From positions 248,001-312,000 of the forward strand of contig NZ_JQLN01000007.1 in the NCBI RefSeq assembly GCF_000744225.1: DNA of 64,000 bases, written 5' to 3'. The stretch comes from Kitasatospora mediocidica KCTC 9733. Its GTDB lineage: Bacteria > Actinomycetota > Actinomycetes > Streptomycetales > Streptomycetaceae. The position numbers were made by a program, and so were the translations under genes. Positions 42,725 to 50,892 of the stretch are shown here, one piece after another (position 1 is the first letter of the stretch; each line of letters begins with the position of its first letter). The notes under the pieces were generated by a model. It searched no databases, was not told the DNA's origin, and was given only the letters and a program-made list of their open reading frames with translations.

Positions 42725-43007
42725 GCCCAACTCCTCGTACGTGGGGGGATGTCCGCGCCCTCGGCGACGGGCAGGGACATGACGAACTCTGGAGTGATCG
42801 GCAAGACCGGTCAAGACCGCCCATCGAACTGCCATATGCCCGCAACATGAGGAAAGCCGGGGCAAGCCGGAGACCACCGCCGGACAGCCCACGACATCAT
42901 TTGGCTTGTTCCACCCCCTGGTTGAGCCCGCGTCGGACGTTTACCGTCAGTAGCATCAGGGGCACCGCGCGTGCTGACAGTGCCCCGGCCTACCGCCAGG
43001 AGGATCG

Positions 43008-44216
43008 ATGTCCCTCGACGCCGAAGACACGACCGCCGCACCCGCGCTCATTCCCCTGCACTGCCTGCGGTTCACCGCCCCCGGACCGCCGGTCCTCGCC
43101 TCGCTGGTCACCGGTACACCGGTCTGGGTGGTGCGCCGCCACGCGGACGTCCGCCAGGTGCTCACGGACCCGCGGCTCAACCGGGCGGCGCTGTACGCCC
43201 CCGACGCTCCCCCGCTGACGCCTTACCCGAACCTGCTGGACGACCCGGACGGCATGCTCAATCTGGACGGCATCGAACACCAGCGGCTGCGCCGCACCGT
43301 GCAGCGCGCCTTCACCCCCCGGGCCATCGCACGCTGGCGCCCCTGGGTGGCCTCGGTGGTGGACGGCCTGCTGGACGACCTGACCGATGCCGGCCAACCC
43401 ATCGACCTGGTCAGCGCGTTCACCCGCCCGCTGCCGGTCGCGGTGATCAGCCGGCTGATGGGACTGGACGGCCTGGACCTCAAGCGGCTGGGGCACTGGA
43501 GCGACCACGCGCTCTCGGCCGCCGCCTACTCCGCGCAGGAGGTGCAGGAGGCGATGGAGGAGTTCGGGCAGTTCGCGGGCGCCCTGGTCGCCGAGCGGCG
43601 GCGGCTGCCCGGCGAGGACCTGGTCAGCAGCCTGGTGCGAGCCTGTGACCAGGACGGCGAGGTGACCGAGCGGCAACTTGTCTCGCTGGTCTGCGGGTTG
43701 GTGGTGGCCGGGCACGAGACGACGATGACCTCGCTGGGCAACGCGCTGGTCTACCTGCTCGGCGAGGCCCGCGAGGACTGGCTGCGGCTCGGCACCAGCG
43801 AGGAGGCCGCGTCGACCGCCGCCGAGCAGCTGCTGCGCACCGTCCCGCTCGGCGACAGCGATCACCTGCCCGGGCTGCTGCGCCGGGCGGTGCAGGACGT
43901 GGAGATCGGCGGCGTCCTGATCCCCGCAGGCAGCGTGGTGGCCGCCGACACCAGGCCGGCGAACCTCGACCCGGCCGTCTACGGCGAGGAGAGCGGTCGC
44001 GACCTCTTCGCGCCGCTGCCGACGCCCAGCCTCACCTTCGGGGCCGGCCCGCACCACTGCCTGGGCGCCTGGCTGGCCCGGATGGAGCTGGAGTTGGCGC
44101 TGCACCGGCTGGCCCGCCGACTGCCGGGCCTGCGGCTGGAGGTCGCCCCCGACGCCATCGAGTGGCGCCTGGGCCTGCTCACCCGCAGCCCGCTCGTGCT
44201 GCCGGTCGGCTGGTGA
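43008..44216 (+). CDS. Cytochrome P450 with altered ExxR motif
   Basis: 402-aa haem monooxygenase. The I-helix oxygen-binding motif is AGHETT (234-239) and the haem-ligand loop is FGAGPHHCLGAW, with Cys351. In the K-helix the usual ExxR reads QLLR (Gln274, inside AAEQLLRTVP), so the normally invariant Glu is replaced. A few Streptomyces P450s (CYP157 type) also lack this Glu and still fold. A CAGGAGG site precedes ATG 43008. A 3Fe-4S ferredoxin follows 4 nt downstream and is surely its electron donor. The substrate is unknown. Confidence 0.92.
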   Translation: MSLDAEDTTAAPALIPLHCLRFTAPGPPVLASLVTGTPVWVVRRHADVRQVLTDPRLNRAALYAPDAPPLTPYPNLLDDPDGMLNLDGIEHQRLRRTVQRAFTPRAIARWRPWVASVVDGLLDDLTDAGQPIDLVSAFTRPLPVAVISRLMGLDGLDLKRLGHWSDHALSAAAYSAQEVQEAMEEFGQFAGALVAERRRLPGEDLVSSLVRACDQDGEVTERQLVSLVCGLVVAGHETTMTSLGNALVYLLGEAREDWLRLGTSEEAASTAAEQLLRTVPLGDSDHLPGLLRRAVQDVEIGGVLIPAGSVVAADTRPANLDPAVYGEESGRDLFAPLPTPSLTFGAGPHHCLGAWLARMELELALHRLARRLPGLRLEVAPDAIEWRLGLLTRSPLVLPVGW

Positions 44217-44220
44217 CCGG

Positions 44221-44466
44221 GTGAACCGCCAGAACACCGCGCCCGCCCTGGTCGTACGGGTCGACCGCGCGCGCTGCGTGGGCACCGGACTGTGCGCCGG
44301 GGCCGCACCGGCCGACCTGGCCCTCGGCGAGGACGGCCGCGCCCGCGCCCTGCGCCCGGCCACCACCGACCGCGAGGGGGTCACCGAGGCGGCCGAACTC
44401 TGCCCGGTGGAGGCGCTGGCCGTCCACCGCGTGGACACCGGGGAGCAGATCGCGCCCGCGTGGTGA
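44221..44466 (+). CDS. 3Fe-4S ferredoxin, P450 partner
   Basis: 81-aa ferredoxin with the C-x5-C (Cys19, Cys25) and late CP (about Cys61) pattern of single 3Fe-4S cluster proteins that feed actinobacterial P450s. The start is GTG 44221, 4 nt after the P450 stop, so translation is coupled. The reductase is not encoded nearby. Confidence 0.93.
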   Translation: MNRQNTAPALVVRVDRARCVGTGLCAGAAPADLALGEDGRARALRPATTDREGVTEAAELCPVEALAVHRVDTGEQIAPAW

Positions 44467-44539
44467 GCGCCCGAGCGCGCTGAGCACCCGATCGGTGTGA
44501 CCGGCCCCGGGGCAACCACCCCGGGACCGGTCTTCGACG

Positions 44540-46477
44540 CTACTGGAACGAGGAACGCCCGGCCGCACTCTGACGAACCGTCAGCCCAGGCAGCAGCGCA
44601 CCACCGGTGTGCTTGCCCGCCGCCGGCAGGGTGCCCGCACCGCCGACCAGCGGCAGCTGGAGCGAGGAGTGCGCCAGGTCGATGGTCACCTTCGGCCTGG
44701 TGGACGCCGGGTTGAGCAACCCGTTGTCCGTCCCGGCCACGATCAGCGCCAGCCGGTCCCCGGCGGGCACCACATGGTCGGTTCCGGCCAGGTTGAAGGT
44801 GATCGTGTAGGCCTTGCCCGGGGTGATGGTGGCCGCCGAGTTCAGCCCGGCGTAGTGCCCGAGGTCGGCCCATCCCCGGCTGAAGATCGTGTAGCCCACC
44901 TGCTCGGTGTCGGCGGCGGTGTCCAGGAAGCAGGCACTGTCGCCCGCCGTGCTGTCGCCCCAGCAGGACCGGGTGCTGAGCGTGCTGATGCCCTCGCCCG
45001 AGCCCTCGTAGTTGCGGATGGTGGCCGGCCCGAGGTCGACCAGCACCGCGCTCAGGTGCGCGCTCTTGGTGGACGGCGTGACCTTCAGCGTGATCGAGCC
45101 CTGGCCCGACATCTGCAGGGGCTGGGTGAGCGCGCCGGTGGTGAACGCGGTCTTCTCCGAGGTCGTCCGGTCGACGTCCGCCGCCCAGTTGTCCTCACCG
45201 AGCGAGGGGTTGTCGGTGAAGCCGGCGCTGCCGCTGCCCGCACCCGTGGTCAGCGCGCCGGGCGTCAGGTTCAGCGTGCTGGCGACCGTGCCGGGGGCCG
45301 GCCAGCTCTGCTCCTGGGTCCACTGGTCGGGGGCCCGCTCGACGTCGGCGACCGGACCGTTCTGGATGCCGTTGTCGACGCCCATCAGGTAGTGGTCGAA
45401 CCAGTCGTGCAGGGTGTCCACCCAGGCGCTGCGCCGGTAGTCGAAGGGGTCCACGTGCCCGGTCTGGGAGAGCCAGATCTTGCGGTCCACGCCGGTCTGG
45501 GCCAGCGCCGACCACCACTGCGAGAAGTTGATGTCGCGGACGTTGAGGTCCTCCATCCCGTGCACCACGAAGACGCTGGCCTTGACGTTGGCTGCCGACG
45601 CCACGTAGTCGCGGGCCTGCCAGAGCGAGCTCCAGTTGCCGTTGGAGGGCGAACCCGAGGCCAGCTGGCTCTGGACCGTCGAGCAGTTCGGCGCGGCGGT
45701 CGAGCTCTCCACGTCGGAGGCCAGGTCCGCGGGGGTGCCGCTGTAGAGCGGGGCGCCGTCCGAGCGGTAGTAGTCGTACCAGGAGCTGATCGCGGAGATC
45801 GGCACGATGGTCTTCAGGCCCTGCACCCCGGTCGCGGCCACGCCGTTGGCGATCGTGCCGTCCCAGGACTTGCCGATCATGCCGACCGAGCCGTTGGTCC
45901 AGGTGGGGTTGACCACGCTGCCGCCGGTGACCGAGCTGTAGCCGTTGGCGCGGCCGTTCAGCCAGTCGATCACCGCCTTGGCCGAGGTGACGTCGGCCGG
46001 GCCGCCGACGTCCACGCAGCCCTGCGAACGGTTGGTGCCGGCCGTGTCGACCAGCACCACGGCGTAGCCGCGCGGGACGAAGTAGTTGTCGTAGAACAGC
46101 GGGAACTGCACCGGCTTGCCGTTGGCGTCGTACGTCTTGAGCTGGCTCTCGTTGCCGCGCCCGCAGCAGGAGTAGTACGGGCTGGCGTCCATGATCACGG
46201 GGATCTTCTGGCCGGCCGCGGCCGGCTCGCTGGGCCGGATGATGTCCGCGGCGACCCGGTCGGTGCCCGAGCGGCCGTCGTTGTCGAGACCGGTGTCGAC
46301 CCAGACGGTCTCCCGGATGGCGTTGGCGTAGGAGTAGACGGGCTGGCTGGTGCCGTTCCGTACAGAGGCCGGCTGGCCGGGGGTGGCCCGGGCGGCGGCA
46401 GGGGCCACCAGGGCGGCGGCGAAGGCCAGAAGGAGCGTGGCAAGAACCGCCAGGAAGCGGGAGCGAGGAGTTATCAC
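44540..46477 (-). CDS. Secreted Xaa-Pro dipeptidyl-peptidase / CocE-NonD hydrolase
   Basis: 645-aa serine hydrolase of peptidase family S15. A Sec signal peptide (about 1-33, with AAARA cleavage context) is followed by an alpha/beta-hydrolase domain with nucleophile motif GKSWDG, a His in QTGHVDPF, and a C-terminal jelly-roll (X-Pro dipeptidyl-peptidase C-terminal domain) over about the last 230 residues. It should act outside the cell on Pro-containing peptides or esters. The start is GTG 46477, with a TACCGT box 6 nt upstream, suggesting leaderless translation. Confidence 0.85.
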   Translation of the reverse strand: MITPRSRFLAVLATLLLAFAAALVAPAAARATPGQPASVRNGTSQPVYSYANAIRETVWVDTGLDNDGRSGTDRVAADIIRPSEPAAAGQKIPVIMDASPYYSCCGRGNESQLKTYDANGKPVQFPLFYDNYFVPRGYAVVLVDTAGTNRSQGCVDVGGPADVTSAKAVIDWLNGRANGYSSVTGGSVVNPTWTNGSVGMIGKSWDGTIANGVAATGVQGLKTIVPISAISSWYDYYRSDGAPLYSGTPADLASDVESSTAAPNCSTVQSQLASGSPSNGNWSSLWQARDYVASAANVKASVFVVHGMEDLNVRDINFSQWWSALAQTGVDRKIWLSQTGHVDPFDYRRSAWVDTLHDWFDHYLMGVDNGIQNGPVADVERAPDQWTQEQSWPAPGTVASTLNLTPGALTTGAGSGSAGFTDNPSLGEDNWAADVDRTTSEKTAFTTGALTQPLQMSGQGSITLKVTPSTKSAHLSAVLVDLGPATIRNYEGSGEGISTLSTRSCWGDSTAGDSACFLDTAADTEQVGYTIFSRGWADLGHYAGLNSAATITPGKAYTITFNLAGTDHVVPAGDRLALIVAGTDNGLLNPASTRPKVTIDLAHSSLQLPLVGGAGTLPAAGKHTGGALLPGLTVRQSAAGRSSFQ

Positions 46478-46483
46478 GCCCCG

Positions 46484-46489
46484 ACGGTA
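46484..46489 (-). promoter_or_regulatory. -10 box of the S15 peptidase gene
   Basis: TACCGT on the minus strand is followed by 6 nt and GTG 46477. Likely a leaderless mRNA with a GTG start. Confidence 0.45.
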
Positions 46490-46516
46490 GGAGTCCGAGG
46501 CGGTCGCCAGAAGGGT

Positions 46517-46536
46517 TTTGACGCTGTGCCGTCAAA
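46517..46536. promoter_or_regulatory. Inverted repeat in divergent spacer
   Basis: TTTGACG-ctgtgc-CGTCAAA, perfect 7-bp arms, 40 nt upstream of the S15 peptidase start. Both arms contain TTGACG in opposite orientation, so it could be an operator or two overlapping -35 boxes. The rest of the 262-nt spacer (46478-46739) shows no other feature except the GAAAGGA ribosome site of the next gene. Confidence 0.4.
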
Positions 46537-46739
46537 TTTTACCAGCGTGACACACTCCCTGGCCCAACGCCCGCCCGGCACACCGGCGCCGCCGACTTCC
46601 CGCTGCGCAGCGTCACGCGTTTGTACGATCCGAAGTCGCGTCGCCACTGTGCGCGACGGACTGTGGGTGGAGCGCCCCCGGATTCCCTCAGGCTGACGAT
46701 CAGTCGCCCTCCGGGGCGCCCCCGAAAGGACTCACTCTC

Positions 46740-47153
46740 ATGCGTCGTGTACACCACCTTGCCGCTGCCGCTCTCACCGCTGCCGCTCTGAGCATGGCCG
46801 CCCCGATGGCCCACGCCGACGTCGACCCGAGCACCAAGACCGGAGCGGTCACGGTGCCGGACGACAAGAAGGCAGACGACAAAAAGGCCGACGACAAGAA
46901 GGCGGACGACAAGAAGTGGGACGACAAGAAGGCCGATGACAAGAAGGCCGACGAGGCCAAGGGCGACGAGTCGAAGGGCAAGGAGGCCTGGGAGGGCGAC
47001 AAGCGCCCGCACGGCGCCGTGCACACCGGCGGCGGCTTCGCGGCGCTGGGCACCGGCGGCCTGGCCACCGGTTCGGCGCTGCTGGTCGGCGGCATCGCCG
47101 TGGGCGCCGTCGCGCTGCGCCGCCGCAAGCCGGTCGGCGGCCTCGCGGCCTGA
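46740..47153 (+). CDS. Secreted repeat protein with C-terminal wall/membrane anchor
   Basis: 137 aa. The signal peptide (about 1-27, ending AHA-D) is followed by a highly charged stretch of DDKKA pentapeptide repeats and KGDESKGKE. Then come a Gly/Ala-rich segment, one TM helix (about 104-126) and the basic tail RRRKPVGG. The layout is that of a sortase-processed surface protein, and a sortase gene follows 99 nt downstream. No LPxTG or LAxTG is present; the only similar strings are LGTGG and LATGS. It may be a non-canonical sortase substrate or simply membrane-anchored. Confidence 0.75.
   Translation: MRRVHHLAAAALTAAALSMAAPMAHADVDPSTKTGAVTVPDDKKADDKKADDKKADDKKWDDKKADDKKADEAKGDESKGKEAWEGDKRPHGAVHTGGGFAALGTGGLATGSALLVGGIAVGAVALRRRKPVGGLAA
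46860..46949 (+). repeat. Six 15-bp units encoding DDKKx
   Basis: Units start at 46860, 46875, 46890, 46905, 46920 and 46935 and encode DDKKA, or DDKKW once. A very charged coil or random region that can gain or lose units without breaking the frame. Confidence 0.9.
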
Positions 47154-47252
47154 CCCCGCCGCCCTGACCTCACCCGCCCCGCACGGCGCCCTCCCGACGG
47201 AGGCGCGCCGCGCGGGGCGCACCCGCTCCACCCACACCGAGAGAGGCGCCCG

Positions 47253-47969
47253 ATGGGCAAGCACGCACCGGCCCCCGACGGCTCGACAGCACCGCCGACC
47301 GGCACCGCGCCCGCGATGAGCCGCCAACGGCGCCGGGTGCTCTACGGAGCCCTCGGCGCCTGTCTGCTGGGCCTGTTCATGATCCATCAGTCGCTGGACG
47401 ACGCCACCGCGCTGCCACCGCAGCCGGCCGCCGCCCACGCCCCGCTGGCCGGCCTCCCGAGCCCCAGCACCGGCGGCAAGCCGGCGGTGCACGCCCTGGT
47501 CACGCCCGACGCGCACCCGGTCCGCCTGACCATCCCGTCGATCGGGGTGAACGCGCCCTTCACCTCGCTCGACCTGGGCGCCGACGGCGCCCTCAACGCA
47601 CCGCCGCCCGACGACACCAACCTGGTCGGCTGGTACCGCGGCGGCACGGTGCCCGGCAACCGCGGCCCCGCGCTGGTCCTCGGGCACGTGGACACCAAGA
47701 CCTCCCCGGCCGTCTTCTGGAACCTGAGCGCGCTGCCCGCCGGCAGCAAGGTGGACATCGCCCGCGACGACGGCGTGACCGCCGAGTTCACCGTCGACAG
47801 CGCCGAGGCCTTCGCCAAGAACAAGTTCCCGGACGACCGGGTCTACGGCGCCACCCCGGACGCCCAGTTGCGCCTGATCACCTGCGGCGGCACGTACGAC
47901 CACAAGAAGAACGACTACACCGCCAACGTCGTGGTCTTCGCCCACCTCACCGCGCTCCGGGCGAGCTGA
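47253..47969 (+). CDS. Class F sortase
   Basis: 238-aa membrane-anchored cysteine transpeptidase. One N-terminal TM (about 29-46) and a Pro-rich linker precede the sortase domain, which starts at VRLTIPSIGVNAPF. The catalytic His is in LVLGHVDT and the catalytic Cys in LRLITCGG. After the Cys the only Arg is three residues from the end, so the usual catalytic Arg is not obvious from the sequence. Sortases attach surface proteins to the wall. The repeat protein just upstream is the natural candidate substrate. Confidence 0.88.
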   Translation: MGKHAPAPDGSTAPPTGTAPAMSRQRRRVLYGALGACLLGLFMIHQSLDDATALPPQPAAAHAPLAGLPSPSTGGKPAVHALVTPDAHPVRLTIPSIGVNAPFTSLDLGADGALNAPPPDDTNLVGWYRGGTVPGNRGPALVLGHVDTKTSPAVFWNLSALPAGSKVDIARDDGVTAEFTVDSAEAFAKNKFPDDRVYGATPDAQLRLITCGGTYDHKKNDYTANVVVFAHLTALRAS

Positions 47970-48088
47970 CCGACCGCACGCCAGCGCCGGACCGTACGGT
48001 TTCGCCCCGCCCGTTGTCCGTCCCGGCGGGCGCCCGCGCGGCCCGGCCCGCCCTAGCCTCGGCCCACGAGCTGCGAGGGGCGGTACCC

Positions 48089-49384
48089 ATGAACTGGCTG
48101 ATCCACGACTACCGCGAGGACGATCTCGCCACCGTCGTGCACCTGATCGACAGCACGGCCGAGCTCGGCCAGGAGTCGGTGTTCTCGCTGGCCGAGTGCA
48201 TCGGCGCGCTGACCGACCGCCAGCCCGCGGTGGTGGCCGTGCACGACGGCGCCGCGATCGGCGCGGCGCTGGCCTGCACGGCCGGCCCGCGCGCCTGGGT
48301 GATGCGGATCGCGATCGCGCCCGGCTGGCGCGGACTCGGCCTCGCGAGCGCGCTGCTGCGCGAGTTGGAGCGGCGGCTGGTGGCGCTGCGGGTGCGCCGG
48401 GTCGCCTATGTGCTGCCCGAGGAGGAGTTGCTGGGCGAGGGCCTGCACAACGCCGGCTACACCCGGCGGCCGGCCGCCGCGTACTTCGAGAAGACCGAAC
48501 CCGCCGCGGGACCGTCGGTGGACCTGCTGGAGGAGCTCGGCGGCCGGCTGCTGCCGGGCGACCTCTGGGACCAGGTGGCCGGGATGGAGGCGGAGAAGAG
48601 CCTGATCGAGCGCCGGATCGTGCTGCCGCTGGCCGAACCCGAGCTGGCCGCCCGGCACGGAGTCCAACCGCCGCGCGCGATCGCCCTGTTCGGGCCGCCC
48701 GGCACCGGCAAGACCACCTTCGCGCGGGCCATCGCCTCCCGGCTGGGCTGGCCGTTCGTCGAACTGCTGCCCTCCCGGCTGGCCGACCAGGGCAACCTGG
48801 CGGCGGCGCTGCGCGAGGCGTTCGCCCGGATCGGCGCGCTGGAGCGGGTGCTGGTCTTCATCGACGAGGTCGAGGAGATCGCCGCCGTCCGCGGGGACCG
48901 GCCGGACAGCGCGGCGCACGGCATCACCAACGAGCTTTTGAAGATCATCCCGGGCTTCCGCGAGCAGGACGAACGGCTGCTGGTCTGCGCCACCAACTCG
49001 GTGCGCTCGCTGGACCCGGCCTTCCTGCGCCCGGGCCGGTTCGACTACCTGATCCCGATCGGCACCCCGGACGCCGCCGCCCGCACGGCGATCTGGCGCC
49101 GCCACGCGGCCGGCCGCCCGGACGTCGACCTGGACGTGCTGGTCGGCGCCAGCGAGCTCTTCACCCCCGCCGACATCGAGCACGCCGCCCGCGGCGCCGC
49201 CCAGGCCGCCTTCGAACGCGACCTGGCCCGCCCGGTCCCCGGCGCCCCCCAGACCGCCGGCACGACCACCGCCGGCGCCACCACCGCCGACTACCTGGCC
49301 GCCGTCGCCCGCTGCCGGCCGACCGTCACCCCGGCGATGGTCGACGGCTTCACCGCCGACATCGCCACCCACGCGCGGATCTAA
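48089..49384 (+). CDS. GNAT acetyltransferase fused to AAA+ ATPase
   Basis: 431 aa. Residues 1-140 form a GNAT domain with the acetyl-CoA loop WRGLGLA (about 80-86). Residues 165-430 form an AAA+ module of the Cdc48/FtsH/ARC-like type: Walker A GPPGTGKT (202-209), Walker B VLVFIDEVEE (254-263), sensor 1 in LLVCATNS, and arginine-finger region FLRPGRFDYL. There is no protease or TM segment. ATG 48089 is chosen as the start of the GNAT domain; an upstream extension is low-complexity. The combination suggests ATP-driven remodelling coupled to acetylation, but no substrate is known. Confidence 0.85.
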   Translation: MNWLIHDYREDDLATVVHLIDSTAELGQESVFSLAECIGALTDRQPAVVAVHDGAAIGAALACTAGPRAWVMRIAIAPGWRGLGLASALLRELERRLVALRVRRVAYVLPEEELLGEGLHNAGYTRRPAAAYFEKTEPAAGPSVDLLEELGGRLLPGDLWDQVAGMEAEKSLIERRIVLPLAEPELAARHGVQPPRAIALFGPPGTGKTTFARAIASRLGWPFVELLPSRLADQGNLAAALREAFARIGALERVLVFIDEVEEIAAVRGDRPDSAAHGITNELLKIIPGFREQDERLLVCATNSVRSLDPAFLRPGRFDYLIPIGTPDAAARTAIWRRHAAGRPDVDLDVLVGASELFTPADIEHAARGAAQAAFERDLARPVPGAPQTAGTTTAGATTADYLAAVARCRPTVTPAMVDGFTADIATHARI

Positions 49385-49431
49385 GTCCACCTGATGCGAG
49401 GTGGCCCGGGACCGCGCGGCCGCACCGCGTC

Positions 49432-49437
49432 TAGGGT
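49432..49437 (+). promoter_or_regulatory. -10 box of PLP decarboxylase gene
   Basis: TAGGGT, 30 nt before ATG 49468, with ACGGAG as a possible ribosome site in between. Confidence 0.4.
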
Positions 49438-49467
49438 CGGTGGGTACCCGACGAACGGAGCCGTCCG

Positions 49468-50859
49468 ATGCACCCGCAGCTCGCCACCGACCTCGACCAC
49501 CTGCCCGACCTGCTGGAGGCCGTCCGCAAACGGACCGTCGGCTTCCTCGACGGCCTGGCGGAGCGTCCGGTGGTCGATCTCGGCGCCGCCCTCCCGGTCG
49601 GCGGGCCGCTGGCCGGGGCGGGCGTCGGGCTGGAACGCACGCTGGAGGAGTTCGCCGCCGAGTGGGAGCCCGCGCTCTCGGCGAGTGCCGGGCCGCGCTA
49701 CCTCGGCTTCGTCACCGGTGGCGCCACCCCGGCCGCCCTCGCCGGCGACTGGCTGACCAGCGCGTACGACCAGAACCCCAACAGCTCCGCCGAGCCGGCC
49801 GGCCAGCAGCTGGAGCGGCAGACGCTGGGCTGGCTGCGCGAGCTCTTCGGCCTCGGCCCGCAGCACAGCGGCGCCTTCGTGAGCGGCGCGACGATGTCCA
49901 ACACCACCGGCCTGGCGATCGCCCGCGAGTGGCTGGGCGAACAGCTCGGGGTCTCGCCGGCCGACCAGGGCGTGGGCGTGCTGGGCCGCGTCCGGGTGCT
50001 CTCCGGCAGCCCGCACTCCAGCGTCGGCAAGGCGCTGTCGATGCTGGGCCTGGGCCGCGACGCGCTCATCCCGGTGGACCGGCTGGCGGGCCGGGAGGCC
50101 GTCGACCCGGCGGCACTGGAGCGCGCGCTCGCGGCGGCGGACGGCCCGTGCATCGTGGTGGCCAACGCGGGCACGGTCAACAGCGTCGACTTCGACGACC
50201 TGCGGGCCCTGGCCGCGCTCAAGGAGCGGTACTCCTTCTGGCTGCACGTGGACGGCGCCTTCGGGGCCTTCGCCGCGCTCTCGCCCGAGCACGCGCACCT
50301 GGTCGACGGGATGGACCTGGCCGACTCGCTCTGCATCGACCTGCACAAATGGCTCAACGTGCCGTACGACAGCGCCGTCCAGTTCACCCGCCGGCCCGAT
50401 CTGCAGGCCCGGGTCTTCCAGAACGCCGCGGCCTACCTCGGCCCGCTCGGCGACGTCCCGGACTTCGTGCACCTCACCCCCGAGAACTCCCGCCGACTGC
50501 GCGCCCTGCCGGCCTGGTTCACGCTGCGCGCGTACGGGCGCGACGGCCACCGGGAGATCGTCGAGCGCTGCGTGGCGGGCGCCCGGACGCTCGGCGCGGC
50601 GGTGGAGGCGGAGCCGCGGCTGCGCCTGGCGGCCCCCGTCCGGCTCAACGTGGTCTGCTTCACCCTCACCGAGGCGCCGACCGCGCAGCGCCTGGCCGCG
50701 CTGGCCGCCGCGGCCGCCGGCGAGGTGTTCACCACGCCGACGCTCTACCAGGGCGCCCCCGCGGTGCGCGCCGCGTTCAGCAACTGGCGCACCGGCGAGG
50801 AGGACGCCGAGCGGATCGCCCGCGCGCTGATCGCGGCCGCCGCCGGGCTCGCGGACTGA
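49468..50859 (+). CDS. PLP-dependent group II decarboxylase
   Basis: 463-aa fold-type I PLP enzyme of the aromatic-L-amino-acid / glutamate decarboxylase family. The PLP-stacking region is NAGTVNSVDFDDL, the Asp is in WLHVDGAFGAF, and the Schiff-base lysine is in DLHKWLNVPYD (Lys294). Full length. It would decarboxylate an amino acid to an amine. The substrate (aromatic amino acid, diaminobutyrate or other) cannot be fixed from sequence alone. It is followed 33 nt later by a GH13 gene with its own promoter. Confidence 0.88.
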   Translation: MHPQLATDLDHLPDLLEAVRKRTVGFLDGLAERPVVDLGAALPVGGPLAGAGVGLERTLEEFAAEWEPALSASAGPRYLGFVTGGATPAALAGDWLTSAYDQNPNSSAEPAGQQLERQTLGWLRELFGLGPQHSGAFVSGATMSNTTGLAIAREWLGEQLGVSPADQGVGVLGRVRVLSGSPHSSVGKALSMLGLGRDALIPVDRLAGREAVDPAALERALAAADGPCIVVANAGTVNSVDFDDLRALAALKERYSFWLHVDGAFGAFAALSPEHAHLVDGMDLADSLCIDLHKWLNVPYDSAVQFTRRPDLQARVFQNAAAYLGPLGDVPDFVHLTPENSRRLRALPAWFTLRAYGRDGHREIVERCVAGARTLGAAVEAEPRLRLAAPVRLNVVCFTLTEAPTAQRLAALAAAAAGEVFTTPTLYQGAPAVRAAFSNWRTGEEDAERIARALIAAAAGLAD

Positions 50860-50880
50860 CGCCGGCCACCCCACCCGCCC

Positions 50881-50886
50881 TACCCT
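50881..50886 (+). promoter_or_regulatory. -10 box, leaderless GH13 mRNA
   Basis: TACCCT, then 6 nt, then ATG 50893. A CTGACG-like -35 lies about 18 nt upstream. No ribosome site. Confidence 0.5.
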
Positions 50887-50892
50887 GGCACC

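Noticed and set aside
46740..47153. Canonical LPxTG surface protein
   Set aside because: No LPxTG or LAxTG; kept only as anchored protein with possible non-standard signal.
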